NCBI RefSeq assembly: GCF_002007105.1
Contig: NZ_MVBC01000001.1
Location: 850,756 to 914,755 of the forward strand
Source of the DNA: Hymenobacter sp. CRA2
GTDB taxonomy: Bacteria > Bacteroidota > Bacteroidia > Cytophagales > Hymenobacteraceae
Reading direction: 5' to 3'
DNA length: 64,000 nucleotides
The notes beneath the pieces are model-generated. The model made no database searches. It saw nothing but the letters and a program-made list of their open reading frames with translations, and was not told the origin of the DNA. The position numbers and the translations under genes are program-made. Shown piece by piece: positions 8,354 to 16,754 of the stretch. The first letter of the stretch is position 1. Each line of letters starts with the position of its first letter.

Positions 8354-8475
8354 CCGCTCGACCGCGGCTCGACGTACTGCCCGTGCGCCCCGGCCTAGTC
8401 GCTGGCTACCGATATGCCAGCGGCCGGGCCGGGGCGCTTACTTGCTCACCGGGATTGTCAAATCCACGGCCAAGG

Positions 8476-8616
8476 CTAAGGTTAGTTCCCCTCCTCAGCT
8501 GAGGAGGGGCTAGGGGTGGTTGATGAACTAGAGCTAAATTCTATTTCTAGAAGTCGTTCAACGTTTGGTCAACCACCCCTAACCCCTCCTCAGCTGAGGA
8601 GGGAAACTAACCTTAG
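8476..8616. repeat. MITE-like element with 48-bp terminal inverted repeats, copy A
   Basis: The 347-bp gap 8354-8700 has no gene; this element is its main content. Arms 8476-8523 and 8569-8616 are inverted copies matching at 46 of 48 positions, with a 45-bp loop. Each arm itself holds a palindrome of CCCCTCCTCAG plus its reverse complement (left arm 8488-8509), followed by GGGGTGGTTGA. A second element with the same arms is at 25050-25224. It encodes no protein, so if mobile it would need an enzyme supplied in trans. Confidence 0.85.
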
Positions 8617-8700
8617 TCTTAGTCCTGGGTTTGCTAGGCGCGTGGCCGGCATTCATCGTTAATTTGTCGGGTTACGCCCTCCTTTTCCCTCCGCATTCCC

Positions 8701-9450
8701 ATGCCGTACACCTATGCGCAGTCGGCCGAGTGGTTCAGCACGTGGTTTGATTCGCCCTACTACCACCTGCTCTACCACGACCGTAACCAAGACGAGGCGC
8801 GTTACTTCCTCGACAACCTGCTGCGGCATCTGCACCCCAAGCCCAAGGAGCGGCTGCTGGACCTGGCCTGTGGGCGCGGCCGGCACGCCATCTACCTCAA
8901 CGAGCGCGGCTTCGATGTGACGGGGCTCGACCTCTCACCCGAAAGCATTGATGTAGCGCGCCAGCACGAAACAGAGCGGCTGCGCTTCTACGTGCACGAT
9001 ATGCGCGCTCCGCTGCCCTACGGCCCTTTTGATTTTGTGCTGAACCTGTTCACCTCCTTCGGCTACTTCGACGAGGAGGCCGAAAACGTGGTGGCCCTAC
9101 GCAACGCGGCCGACGCCATGCAGTACGGCGGCAAGATGGTCATCGACTTCATGAACACCGACCGCATCGTGCGCGAGCTGGTGGCGCACGAAACCAAAAC
9201 CGTTGATGGCATCGCCTTTGAGCTGCGGCGGCATCTTGAGCGGGATTTTGTCGTAAAGGACATTCGCTTTACCGACCGGGAAGGGCAGCCGCAGTTTTTT
9301 CAGGAACGAGTGCGCGCCCTGAGCGTGGAGCGGTTTCGTGAATACTTTTACCTGGCCGGCCTGCGGCTGGGCGAGGTGCTGGGCGACTACGACCTCCAAC
9401 CCTACGTGGAGGGCGAAAGCCCGCGCATGATTTTCATTCTCAAGAAATAA
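8701..9450 (+). CDS. Class I SAM-dependent methyltransferase
   Basis: 249 residues. SAM-binding motif I is LLDLACGRGRHA (52-63), with the acidic ribose-binding Asp in VTGLDLS (73-79) and a motif-II-like FDFVLNLFTSFGYF after residue 100. The closing strands (SPRMIFILKK) complete the Rossmann fold. The N-terminal AEWFSTWFDSPYYHLLY is typical of a Bacteroidota methyltransferase group of unknown substrate. Cytoplasmic and apparently monocistronic, with the ZIP transporter gene 45 bp downstream in the same direction. Confidence 0.9.
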   Translation: MPYTYAQSAEWFSTWFDSPYYHLLYHDRNQDEARYFLDNLLRHLHPKPKERLLDLACGRGRHAIYLNERGFDVTGLDLSPESIDVARQHETERLRFYVHDMRAPLPYGPFDFVLNLFTSFGYFDEEAENVVALRNAADAMQYGGKMVIDFMNTDRIVRELVAHETKTVDGIAFELRRHLERDFVVKDIRFTDREGQPQFFQERVRALSVERFREYFYLAGLRLGEVLGDYDLQPYVEGESPRMIFILKK

Positions 9451-9495
9451 AGCCCAGGCCGGGCGCCGCAAGGTGCCGGCCGGGCTGGTCTTTGC

Positions 9496-10230
9496 ATGTT
9501 CGTAGCTCTACTGCTGCTGTTCGCCACGGTGCTGGGCGCTGGCTGGCTCACGCGCTTTGTGCCCACCGTCCACACCACCTGGCTGCGGCCCCTGCTGGCG
9601 TTCAGCGGCGCTTATCTGGTCACGCTCACACTCACGCACCTGTTGCCCGAGGCCTTAGCGCTGACGGGCGAGGCGCACCGCGTGGGCTATTTCGTGCTGG
9701 CGGGCTTCTTCGGGCAGCTGGTACTGGAGCTGTTTTCGCAGGGTGTGGAGCATGGTCACCAGCACGTGCACGCCGAGCACCCGCACGCGGGCGTACCCTT
9801 CCTGCTGCTTGGTTCGCTCACGGTGCATGCCTTTCTGGAAGGCAGCATTCTGGTGCATAACCCCCACGGCGAAGTACCGGGCGGCTTCTATGCCGTGCTT
9901 ACGGGCGTAGCCCTGCACCACATCCCGGCCGCCTTTGCCCTGATGGCCGTGCTGGTAACGCGCCTCGGCAGCTTCGGCAAGGCTCTGCCCTGGCTGGTGC
10001 TCTTTGCCGCCGCCGCGCCGCTGGGCGTGCTGGCCAGCGACTATGCCGGCATCAGCCCTACGGAACAAGGTGGCTGGTACCCGGCGCTGCTGGGCCTCGT
10101 GAGCGGCAATTTTCTGCACGTATCCACCACCATCCTGTTCGAGGTCAGCCCTGAGCACCACATCAACAAGCGCAAGCTGCTGGCGACGGTACTGGGGGCC
10201 GGCTTGGCATTGCTGGTGAACGGGCACTAG
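9496..10230 (+). CDS. ZIP family divalent metal transporter
   Basis: 244 residues with about seven to eight hydrophobic segments. The ZIP hallmarks are present: HAFLEGS (near 115-121, TM4 type) and GVALHHIPAAFAL (near 136-148, TM5 type), whose His and Glu form the metal site. A His-rich loop (GVEHGHQHVHAEHPHAG, about 77-93) lies before TM4, as in zinc and iron importers. Inner membrane. The stop overlaps the convergent HAD-like gene by 3 bp at a shared CTAG. Zinc is the likely substrate, but iron or manganese cannot be excluded. Confidence 0.92.
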   Translation: MFVALLLLFATVLGAGWLTRFVPTVHTTWLRPLLAFSGAYLVTLTLTHLLPEALALTGEAHRVGYFVLAGFFGQLVLELFSQGVEHGHQHVHAEHPHAGVPFLLLGSLTVHAFLEGSILVHNPHGEVPGGFYAVLTGVALHHIPAAFALMAVLVTRLGSFGKALPWLVLFAAAAPLGVLASDYAGISPTEQGGWYPALLGLVSGNFLHVSTTILFEVSPEHHINKRKLLATVLGAGLALLVNGH

Positions 10231-10637
10231 GCTCGCCCAACGCGCGCCAGCAACTGCTGCAGCTGGGGTAGCTCGTTTAGCCGGTCCAGCTCCACCAAAA
10301 TCAGCCGATGTAAGCGGCCGTAGCGTTCCAGTACCCGCTTTTCGCTTTCGAAAGGCGCATCTTCTAACCAGAAGAAGTCCGTGGTGAAGTCCAGGGCTTC
10401 AGTTTTCAGCGTGTCCCAGGTGGTGGGTTTTACAGACTGCAGCAGCTCGATAGTATCAGCATCGTAGTAGCCAGCCAAGTAGCGCACGGCCGTGGCCGCT
10501 TCGCCTCGACAATGTGTGGTCAGCCAGTAGCATTCAAACTGCGCCGTAACGAATCTGATGAAAGCGGCCCCGCCGATAGCAGCCTGCACCGGTCGCTTGG
10601 TCAGCAGCACTCCATCAATATCAAGGTACAGCCGCGT
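10227..10637 (-). CDS. HAD-like protein with no ATG/GTG/TTG start before its catalytic motif
   Basis: The open frame reads RLYLDIDGVLL and continues to a stop at 10227. DIDGVL is the HAD motif I (nucleophile Asp and general acid/base Asp); WLTTHC is a motif-II-like Thr; FWLEDAPF and ILVELDRL follow. The first standard start codon (GTG at 10610) lies inside motif I and would remove both catalytic Asps. An ACG codon at 10637-10635 sits where the ATG is expected, one base after the CbpM stop. Either ACG initiation, a mutated start, or a sequencing error explains this. Third gene of the dnaJ-cbpM cluster; substrate unknown. Confidence 0.7.
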   Translation of the reverse strand, partial: TRLYLDIDGVLLTKRPVQAAIGGAAFIRFVTAQFECYWLTTHCRGEAATAVRYLAGYYDADTIELLQSVKPTTWDTLKTEALDFTTDFFWLEDAPFESEKRVLERYGRLHRLILVELDRLNELPQLQQLLARVGRA

Positions 10638-10638
10638 T

Positions 10639-10965
10639 TTAGTCCGCGTCCGTAGCCGGGTGGCGGCGAATCCAGGCTTCGAGCTGGGCGGTGCGGGCCG
10701 ACTGGCGCATCAGCTCGTACTGCATCTGCAGCATGCGGCGGCGCATGGACAGCACCAGGTCAATGCCTTCGGGAGCGAGGTGCAGTTCGTGGTGCAGCCG
10801 CGCCAGGCGGGCCAAGTGGTCGGCTTCGTCTTCGATGAGCGGCTCGGGCTCGGCGGGCTGGCGCACGCGCAGCCAGCCCAGATCGGCCAGCTCGTGCAGG
10901 GCGTCTTCGGGGAGGCCGTACGTGCTGGCGCAGTCGCGGAAGGTGAGGGTGATGTAGTGGGGCAT
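10639..10965 (-). CDS. cbpM: Chaperone modulator CbpM-like protein
   Basis: 108 residues. A MerR-like N-terminal helix-turn-helix shape (STYGLPEDALHELADLGWLR) is followed by an amphipathic C-terminal helical part (LARLHHELHLAPEGIDLVLSMRR). In E. coli CbpM binds the J-domain of CbpA and inhibits it. Placement 18 bp downstream of the CbpA-type dnaJ gene on the same strand is the classical arrangement and is the main support for the name. It probably acts on that J-protein in the cytoplasm. Confidence 0.88.
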   Translation of the reverse strand: MPHYITLTFRDCASTYGLPEDALHELADLGWLRVRQPAEPEPLIEDEADHLARLARLHHELHLAPEGIDLVLSMRRRMLQMQYELMRQSARTAQLEAWIRRHPATDAD

Positions 10966-10983
10966 GGCGGAAGCTGGGCTGGG

Positions 10984-11925
10984 TTAGGCCGGCTGAGCCG
11001 ACACGGTTTCGCCGCGGAGCTGGGCCAGCTGGCGCACCAGCTCCTTTTCCTGCTCGGTGAGGTGCTGCGGTAGCTCCACTTGCAGGCGTAGGTACAGGTC
11101 GCCGTATTGGCCGGCTTGCCCGTACACGGGGAAGCCTTTGCCGCGCAGGCGCAGTCGGGTGTTGTTGGCCGTTTCGGGCCTGAGCTTGATTTTGACCGGG
11201 CCGCCGAGCGTTTCCACCACCTGTTCGCCGCCCAGCAGGGCTTTGAACAAACTCACGGGCACGTCCATGGTCAGGTCGTGGCCGGTGCGCACGTAGCGGG
11301 CGTCGGGGCGGATGCGGAAGGTGATGAGCAGGGAGCCGTTGGGGCCGCCGTTGCGGCCGGGGGCGCCCTGGTCGCGCAGCCGAATGGTCTGGCCGTCTTC
11401 CACGCCGGGCTTGATGGTCAGGCGCAGGCTCTTGCCGTTCACGTTCACGGTGCGCGGACCGCCGTGGTAGGCTTCCTCCAAGGTCAGCTCCATGTCGGCC
11501 TGGTAATCGTGGCCGGCGGCGGGGCGGCTGCTGCGGGCGCGGCCCCCGGCCATGTTGCCGAAAAGGGAGCCAAAAAAGTCGGAGAAGTCGCCCGCGTCGC
11601 CGAAATCGGCCCCGCCTCCAAAGCTGCCCTGCCCGGCGTACTGCGACCAATCGAAACCGCCCGCTTCGCCGAAGCCGCCGCGGCCGCCACCCTGCTGGTA
11701 GCGCTGCCAGTCGGCGCCCAGCTGGTCGTACTTCTGGCGCTTCTCGTCGTCGGACAGCACTTCGTTGGCCTCGTTCACCTCCTTGAACTTGCGCTCCGCC
11801 TCCGGGTCGTTGGGGTTCACATCGGGGTGATACTGCCGGGCCAGCTTGCGGTACGCCTTCTTAATCTGGTCCTTGGTGGCGGTTTTCTCCACCCCCAGAA
11901 TCTTGTAATAGTCCTTGTAGTCCAT
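10984..11925 (-). CDS. cbpA: DnaJ-class co-chaperone of CbpA type
   Basis: 313 residues starting [12 protein letters not shown] at 11925. The J-domain occupies 1-70 with the HPD motif at 33-35, which stimulates Hsp70 ATPase. A Gly/Phe-rich linker (about 78-125) follows, then two C-terminal beta domains for client binding. There is no CxxCxGxG zinc domain, which separates it from DnaJ and matches CbpA (type II). First gene of a cluster with cbpM and the HAD-like gene. The gap upstream holds a palindromic element. Confidence 0.95.
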   Translation of the reverse strand: MDYKDYYKILGVEKTATKDQIKKAYRKLARQYHPDVNPNDPEAERKFKEVNEANEVLSDDEKRQKYDQLGADWQRYQQGGGRGGFGEAGGFDWSQYAGQGSFGGGADFGDAGDFSDFFGSLFGNMAGGRARSSRPAAGHDYQADMELTLEEAYHGGPRTVNVNGKSLRLTIKPGVEDGQTIRLRDQGAPGRNGGPNGSLLITFRIRPDARYVRTGHDLTMDVPVSLFKALLGGEQVVETLGGPVKIKLRPETANNTRLRLRGKGFPVYGQAGQYGDLYLRLQVELPQHLTEQEKELVRQLAQLRGETVSAQPA

Positions 11926-11935
11926 TGGAAGAATT

Positions 11936-12025
11936 GTCAAATGGCCAAAGGCTAAATGGCTGGCCGTTCTGCTAGTGCAAGTAAGAACAATCAACCATTT
12001 AACCAGTTGGTCATTCAGCCATTCA
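11936..12025. repeat. Intergenic ATGG/CCATTTAA word-repeat element, copy 2
   Basis: Left half: AAATGGCCAAAGGCTAAATGGC; right half: CAACCATTTAACCAG and CATTCAGCCATTC, forming a degenerate inverted repeat. The order of words (ATGGCT, GTTCTGC, GTGCA, CAACCATTTAACCA) repeats that of the element at 689-771, 11 kb away, so the two are copies of one family. It fills the gap between dnaJ and the DUF3140 gene. Confidence 0.6.
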
Positions 12026-12364
12026 CTTTTTCAGCGGGTCGTGGCCCCAGTTCATCAGGGAGTAGCGCCAGCGCGAGGTTTCCACCTCCTTTTTATCGTG
12101 CGGGCCCTGAGCCGAGTGACGGCTGATGTAGCTGTGCACTTTGTGCATGTGCTCTTCGTCGGCGGCCGTGAGGTCGGCTTTTTTCTTGTGCAGAATCTCG
12201 ATGATGCGCTGGCCGGAGTGGTGCCCGATGCTCTCCCCGTCGCCGCTATCCTGCCCCACGGATTTGGATTCTTCCGTCTTCAGCCATTTCTCAATCTCGG
12301 CGGCCGTCATGTTAACGTCGGCTTTGAATTGCTGGTAAATCTCGTCAGGGCCTTTCGTAGTCAT
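12023..12364 (-). CDS. DUF3140 family protein
   Basis: 113 residues matching DUF3140 along the whole length: [22 protein letters not shown], a TEESKSVGQ section, [16 protein letters not shown], and the closing [15 protein letters not shown]. Helical and cytoplasmic. The biochemical role is unknown. It lies upstream of the dnaJ-cbpM cluster on the same strand, separated by a repeat element, so shared transcription is possible but not shown. Confidence 0.9.
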   Translation of the reverse strand: MTTKGPDEIYQQFKADVNMTAAEIEKWLKTEESKSVGQDSGDGESIGHHSGQRIIEILHKKKADLTAADEEHMHKVHSYISRHSAQGPHDKKEVETSRWRYSLMNWGHDPLKK

Positions 12365-12508
12365 GGCGTTGCGGCGTCAGGGTGAACGAATACCGAAGTT
12401 GGTCCGTTTGTTGCCTCAACGGCCGGCAGCCGGCGCGGGTTGTATTTGCCCGGTATGCCGTCTTTGTCGTATATTTCATTTCAACCTCTCTTACCTCCCC
12501 ATTTTCCC

Positions 12509-12916
12509 ATGAAGTTTTTCTCGACTCTCCTGACCCTGGGGCTGCTCACGCTCGGAGTGGCCGTTCAAGCGCAGACGCGCCCGGCCCCGCGCCGCGCTGC
12601 CGTACCGCAGCGCCCCGTAATGGGCACCGCCGGTGTGAAGGATGGCTTTGCGATGAAAGAAGGCAAAGTAATGCACACCCAAAACGGCCATACCATGCCT
12701 GTTGGAGCCCTCGTGACGCTGCCCAACGGCACCAAAGTGCAGCCCGACGGTGTGGTGATTTTGGCCGATGGCAGCACTGCCCAGCTGCAGGAAGGCGACT
12801 ACATGTCGCCGAGCGGCCGCATGACCACGGCCCGCATGAAAGCCGAGCAGGACAGCCTGGCCCGTGCCGCGCAGCAAGACCTCAAGAACAAAGGCAAAAA
12901 GAAGAAAGGCAAGTAA
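12509..12916 (+). CDS. Secreted DUF6799-like protein
   Basis: 135 residues from the ATG at 12509 (MKFFSTLLTLGLLTLGVAVQAQ, signal peptide cleaved near residue 22). The mature centre has short beta repeats of the type MKEGKVMHTQNGHTMP and LPNGTKVQPDGVVILADGST, the pattern of DUF6799. The C-terminal tail is Lys-rich (KNKGKKKKGK). Probably periplasmic; function unknown. A strong terminator follows 26 bp after the stop. Confidence 0.82.
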   Translation: MKFFSTLLTLGLLTLGVAVQAQTRPAPRRAAVPQRPVMGTAGVKDGFAMKEGKVMHTQNGHTMPVGALVTLPNGTKVQPDGVVILADGSTAQLQEGDYMSPSGRMTTARMKAEQDSLARAAQQDLKNKGKKKKGK

Positions 12917-12941
12917 GCCTCACTTCGACTTTGCAGTGATG

Positions 12942-12976
12942 AAAAAGCCCGCGGCACAATGCCGCGGGCTTTTTTC
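12942..12976 (+). terminator. Rho-independent terminator
   Basis: AGCCCGCGGCA, a CAA loop, then TGCCGCGGGCT and a T6 run. It ends the DUF6799-like gene. The A-run on the left side could let it work in both directions. Confidence 0.92.
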
Positions 12977-13100
12977 GTCAGTGAATTTTGGCGGGCATCC
13001 TGACGCAGGGAGGCCCTCACCATACGTGAACGACGCGTATCAGACAGCTGCTAGCCGAGGTGAACAGGACCTGCGCATTCTGCTCAGCAGCCGGAAGGGC

Positions 13101-13298
13101 TTAAGCCACGGTATAGTCCTGAAAGATTTCGTAGGCTTCGGCGTCTTCGCGGGCTTCCACGATTTCATCGATGACGAACTGCACTTCGGTTTCGGACCAG
13201 CCCTGCTGCTCGGCGGCTTTCACAAACTGGCTCAGAATGATGAACCGGCTGGTTGTCACCGGCGGCAAGACCCATTTTACTTTTTTGCGGATGCGCAT
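13101..13298 (-). CDS. Small conserved-looking protein, unknown
   Basis: 65 residues: a basic start ([13 protein letters not shown]), then amphipathic helices ([41 protein letters not shown]). No signal peptide, membrane segment or known motif. GC-rich third positions and its position as a free-standing frame just upstream of rlpA's end on the same strand support coding. It could be a small helical adaptor; no function is offered. Confidence 0.6.
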   Translation of the reverse strand: MRIRKKVKWVLPPVTTSRFIILSQFVKAAEQQGWSETEVQFVIDEIVEAREDAEAYEIFQDYTVA

Positions 13299-13324
13299 GG
13301 CGAAAGAAGCTACTATAGAATGAG

Positions 13325-13726
13325 TTACCGGCCGGCGCTGGCCCGGCGTACCACCTGAACCTTGACGGGCGCCACCCCGGCTTTGTCGACGCCAATCTTG
13401 TGGGCGGCCTTCTTCGACAAGTCGATGATGCGGCCCTTGACGTGCGGGCCCCGGTCGTTGACGGTGACTTTGACGGAGCGGCCGTTGGCGGGGTTGGTCA
13501 CGCGCACCACCGTGCCGAAGGGCAGCGTGTTGTGAGCCGCCGTTTTTTTGCCGGGCCGGTACGGAATGCCGCTGGCCGTTTTCTTGCCGGCAAACTTATC
13601 GGCGTAGTACGAGGCCTTGCCCGACTCGATGACGCCTTTGCTGCTGCTGCAGCTAGTGAGCAGGGCAGTAGCAGTCAGCAGAGCGGCGGTGGAGCGGAGT
13701 ACCAGGCGGATAATACGGTGCATCAT
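13325..13726 (-). CDS. rlpA: RlpA-like septal ring lytic transglycosylase lipoprotein
   Basis: 133 residues. Lipobox LLTSC near residues 22-26, then one double-psi beta-barrel domain: [41 protein letters not shown] and [20 protein letters not shown]. RlpA cleaves naked glycan strands of peptidoglycan; the conserved Asp of VNDRGP is the presumed acid. It lacks the C-terminal SPOR domain, so septal targeting is doubtful. Next to a GH25 muramidase on the same strand (23 bp apart), suggesting a small wall-processing unit. Confidence 0.93.
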   Translation of the reverse strand: MMHRIIRLVLRSTAALLTATALLTSCSSSKGVIESGKASYYADKFAGKKTASGIPYRPGKKTAAHNTLPFGTVVRVTNPANGRSVKVTVNDRGPHVKGRIIDLSKKAAHKIGVDKAGVAPVKVQVVRRASAGR

Positions 13727-13749
13727 AGGCGGAAATCGAGGCCGAAGAG

Positions 13750-14610
13750 CTAGTTACGGACTTCTTTGGAGGCTTCGGGGCGCTTGGGTGGAATGCGCAG
13801 CGCCAGCAACCCCTGGAAGCTGCCCTGGTACACGTTGAAGTCCACGGTGCCGCGGATGCCGGGCACGTACGATTCGTCGGAGTGCTGCCAGATAATCCAC
13901 TTGTCGCGGGGCAGGGCGGGGCGCTCCACTTCGTAGTGGGCCAGCCAGAGCGGGTACTTATCGAAGTGGCCGGCGAGGTAGCGGCGGTAGAAGCTGTAGT
14001 TGGAGTAGAGAATGGGCCGCACACCGTAGTGGCGTTCCACCAGCCGCAGCCAGGTGGCAATGCCTTGGCGCATTACGGCCACATCGTGAAATTCGGGCGC
14101 TTCCACGTCGAGCACAGGCGGCAGGTCGCCGGGCTGCAGGTCGGCGGTACGCACAAACAGGTTGGCCTGGGCCGTGCCGTCGTAGTTGGGCTGGAAGAAG
14201 TGGTACGCTCCGCGGCAGATACCGGCCTGCTTGGCGCCGCGCCAGTTGCGCGCGAAGCGCCGGTCGCGCAGGCTCACGCCCTCGGTGGCCTTGATGAAGG
14301 CAAAGCGCACCCGGTGCTGCGCCACCTCGTCCCAATCAATGCGGCCCTGGTACGACGACACATCGATGCCATGCACCGAGTAGCCTTCCAGCAGCGGGGT
14401 TTTTTCGCGGCCGGTGAGCTTGTCGGCTACCAGCGTGGCCCAGGCCCGGCGGGCGTAGCGGTTGAGCTGGCGCCGGTAGTAGCCGTAGAACGCGCCCGTG
14501 CCCAGCACCACGAGCAGCAATACCCACAGCAGCGCCTTGCCAGCTCCCGAGGAGCGGGGAGGGGCGGGCCGCCGGGCGGCTGGAGCGGTGGTGCGACGGA
14601 CGCGGGGCAT
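13750..14610 (-). CDS. Membrane-anchored GH25 lysozyme-like muramidase
   Basis: 286 residues. A basic Pro/Arg-rich cytoplasmic N-terminus is followed by one transmembrane segment (about 26-44), then a GH25 domain: GIDVSSYQG (81-89) with catalytic-site Asp, FAFIKATEG, GAYHFFQP, and the PPVLDVEAPE strand (164-173) holding the catalytic Asp and Glu. It would cut the MurNAc-GlcNAc bond of peptidoglycan from the periplasmic side of the inner membrane. The TTG nine bases upstream was rejected in favour of this ATG. Confidence 0.93.
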   Translation of the reverse strand: MPRVRRTTAPAARRPAPPRSSGAGKALLWVLLLVVLGTGAFYGYYRRQLNRYARRAWATLVADKLTGREKTPLLEGYSVHGIDVSSYQGRIDWDEVAQHRVRFAFIKATEGVSLRDRRFARNWRGAKQAGICRGAYHFFQPNYDGTAQANLFVRTADLQPGDLPPVLDVEAPEFHDVAVMRQGIATWLRLVERHYGVRPILYSNYSFYRRYLAGHFDKYPLWLAHYEVERPALPRDKWIIWQHSDESYVPGIRGTVDFNVYQGSFQGLLALRIPPKRPEASKEVRN

Positions 14611-14728
14611 GGCAGGCAAAACAGGCTCGGGAGCGAAGATAACGCGAATTCGGCCCTAACTCGTGCCTCGAATGGTGCTGGGTTGCGCCCGAACCGGTAA
14701 TTTGCCCCGTTCCTCATCCCTCCTTTCT

Positions 14729-15058
14729 ATGGCTGCCGACGTCCGCTCCGAAGCCTCCGGCCCCCGCGTATTTCTTATTGGTTTAGCGGGCTTTATCGTC
14801 TTCGAGACGGTGGCGTACCTGCTGCTGAGCTGGGCCACCTCAAGCCTGGGCCAGAGCAACCAGATGCAGGCCGAAAACACCATCGTGCCGAACTGGGTGA
14901 AGACCACCATTTTTCTGCTGGGGCACCTGGCGCTGGTGGTAGTGGCCCTGCTGATGCTCAGCAACCGCCTGCCCCGGCACTACCGCGGCCAGATCATGCG
15001 CTGGTTCCTGCTCTCGTTGGTGGTGATGTTTCTGCAGCTGATCCTGCTCTTTGGGTAA
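14729..15058 (+). CDS. Small membrane protein with three hydrophobic segments
   Basis: 109 residues from MAADVRSEASGPRVF. Three transmembrane segments are predicted: about 15-36 (FLIGLAGFIVFETVAYLLLSW), 55-75 (TTIFLLGHLALVVVALLML) and 89-109 (WFLLSLVVMFLQLILLFG). No known motif. Divergent from the GH25 gene (118-bp gap), so promoters may share that gap. Function unknown. Confidence 0.78.
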   Translation: MAADVRSEASGPRVFLIGLAGFIVFETVAYLLLSWATSSLGQSNQMQAENTIVPNWVKTTIFLLGHLALVVVALLMLSNRLPRHYRGQIMRWFLLSLVVMFLQLILLFG

Positions 15059-15110
15059 TGGCGGAGGCGCCGCCGTCGCTCCAGCCCGAAAGACGACCGA
15101 CAAGCCCGCT

Positions 15111-15144
15111 AAAAACGAAAAAGCCACTGCAGCAACGCAGTGGC
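15111..15144 (-). terminator. Rho-independent terminator of the smaller Hsp20 gene
   Basis: Stem GCCACTGC/GCAGTGGC (15123-15130 with 15137-15144). On the minus strand it is followed by a T-rich run. It lies 70 bp after the stop of the Hsp20 gene at 15215. Confidence 0.85.
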
Positions 15145-15214
15145 GGTGAAACCATGTACGGGTGTCGGTCGGTCCCGACGTTATGAACAAGCAAGGGCCG
15201 CAGCCCGCAGTGCC

Positions 15215-15598
15215 TTAGTTGTAGCGAATGTCGATTTCGCGCTGGCGGTTGCTCGGGTCCTGGTACGGAATCCGTACGCGCAGCTCACCGCCTTCGTGCT
15301 CCGCCTCGATGCGGGTGAGGTCCAACTCGCGGGGCAGCTGGAAGGTGTGCACGAACAGCGGGGCCACCAGCTCATCCTCGGGCGAATGACGGTACTCGGC
15401 GAAAATGTCCAAGCGGTTGTTGTTCAGCACGACGTGGAAGGTCTCGGGCCGCACGCTCGGCGCCGACACCCGGATGACCACGCCTTGTTCGCGCTTTTGC
15501 ACGCGCACCTGCGGTTGTGCCACCCCGCCGCCCAACGTGTTGAGCAGGTCAAGTTGGGGAGCAATGTTCTGCAGGAATTCTTGGCTAATGAGCTTCAT
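15215..15598 (-). CDS. Hsp20/alpha-crystallin family protein, short and divergent
   Basis: 127 residues from MKLISQEFLQNIAPQL. The alpha-crystallin domain covers about 30-120 (VRVQKREQGVVIRVSAPSV, FHVVLNNNRLDIFAEY, FVHTFQLPRELDLTRIEAEHEGGELRVRIPY), with the usual G-x-L strand as GGELRVRIP. The C-terminal I-x-I/V anchor is weak (EIDIRYN). A holdase for unfolded proteins in the cytoplasm. It lies downstream of a second Hsp20 gene but past that gene's terminator. An upstream in-frame extension lacks family similarity. Confidence 0.92.
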   Translation of the reverse strand: MKLISQEFLQNIAPQLDLLNTLGGGVAQPQVRVQKREQGVVIRVSAPSVRPETFHVVLNNNRLDIFAEYRHSPEDELVAPLFVHTFQLPRELDLTRIEAEHEGGELRVRIPYQDPSNRQREIDIRYN

Positions 15599-15795
15599 GG
15601 TGTAGGTCCTCCTTCTGTGATTCAGAGGGTTATTTGCAAACCGCGTACCAACCAAACTACTCGGCATGCTGTCATAGTTGGGTGCCAAAGTGGCCGCGTA
15701 TCTCGGTTTAAACGCCGTATGAGCACGCCAGTCTGGCAGCCGGGCTGGAACCGCTCTGGTCAGACTAAGGGGTACGTACATTGGATCTACATAAC

Positions 15796-15831
15796 AAAAC
15801 CGGGTTTCCTCAGCGGAAGAAACCCGGTTTT
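15796..15831 (-). terminator. Rho-independent terminator of the larger Hsp20 gene
   Basis: AAAACCGGGTTTC and GAAACCCGGTTTT are perfect inverted arms around a 10-base loop; A/T runs at both ends allow either direction. It follows the Hsp20 gene ending at 15859. Confidence 0.92.
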
Positions 15832-15858
15832 GAATTACTAGCTCGAACGCGCCAGGGC

Positions 15859-16605
15859 TCAGATGCCGGCCCCGCGGCTGCCGGTGCCGGCACCATCGTC
15901 CGGGTGCCCGTCGCCGTAGCTGTCGGCGGAAGAGCTGGGGTTGATCCAGGACGGCGACATGCTGCCGGGTTGGCCGCCAACGTTTAGTTGATTGCCGGCT
16001 GCACCGCTGGCATCGGCCATGATGGCGTTGCTTTGCGGCTCGGTCATGCGGCCGCCCCGTACACCGGCGCCTTCACTGCCTTCGTGGCTTTCCACGGGTA
16101 CATCGGTGGCCTGCTGGCCCATGCGCTCCGATACCTGCCCACCGGCCGCAGTACCGCCGGCTTGCCCGCTGCGAATTTGGATCTGGTGACGCACTGTTTT
16201 CTGCTGGTCCTTGGGCACCGAAATGCGAAGCACGCCGTCTTCGAAGTGCGCCTCAATGCCCTGGGCCGAGGCTACGTCGGGGAGCTGGAAGGAGCGGTGG
16301 AACGAGCCGTACTGGCTTTCCAGCACGTGGTAGCGCCGGTCGTTGCGCTCATTGTTCATCCGCCGCTCGCCCGAAATCGAGAGGCGGCCCTGCTGAAACT
16401 CCACCTTGATGTCTTCGCGCTTCATGCCGGGCAGCGAGGCTTCGATTTCGTAGCCCTTGTCCGTTTCGTAGGCGTCCACGTGCGGCGTGAAGGCGTTGAG
16501 CCGCCCGCGCGAGTTCAGCGAGTCGCTGAAAAACCGGTCCATCATGGCCGAGAAGCTCTGCGGCATCAGGTCTCCGAACGAGTCGGAATAACGTTGAATA
16601 GCCAT
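15859..16605 (-). CDS. Hsp20 small heat-shock protein with long C-terminal tail
   Basis: 248 residues. The N-terminal arm (MAIQRYSDSFGDLMPQSFSAMMDRFF) and the alpha-crystallin domain (about 40-145) are canonical: VDAYETDKGYEIEASLPGMKREDIKV, LSISGERR, SFQLPDVASAQGIEAHFEDGVLRISVPK. Normal family members end near 150; here about 100 further residues rich in Gly, Ser, Gln, Asn and Asp follow, with no predicted structure (GGQPGSMSPSW, SSSADSYGDGHPDDGAG). Cytoplasmic holdase; the tail may alter solubility or oligomer size. Own terminator downstream. Confidence 0.94.
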   Translation of the reverse strand: MAIQRYSDSFGDLMPQSFSAMMDRFFSDSLNSRGRLNAFTPHVDAYETDKGYEIEASLPGMKREDIKVEFQQGRLSISGERRMNNERNDRRYHVLESQYGSFHRSFQLPDVASAQGIEAHFEDGVLRISVPKDQQKTVRHQIQIRSGQAGGTAAGGQVSERMGQQATDVPVESHEGSEGAGVRGGRMTEPQSNAIMADASGAAGNQLNVGGQPGSMSPSWINPSSSADSYGDGHPDDGAGTGSRGAGI

Positions 16606-16754
16606 GGCAATTACGGGTTTAGTAGGTTGGAAATGAGGCTGATTGGGCTAATAATTCTACTGGCTTCGTGCGTGCCGGGTTGCACGCAGTAGCGCCTCAT
16701 TCGCAGTCTGCTAAAGCCGTAAGTGCAGAGGGCTGGCCAGCCCGTCAGCGGCCG

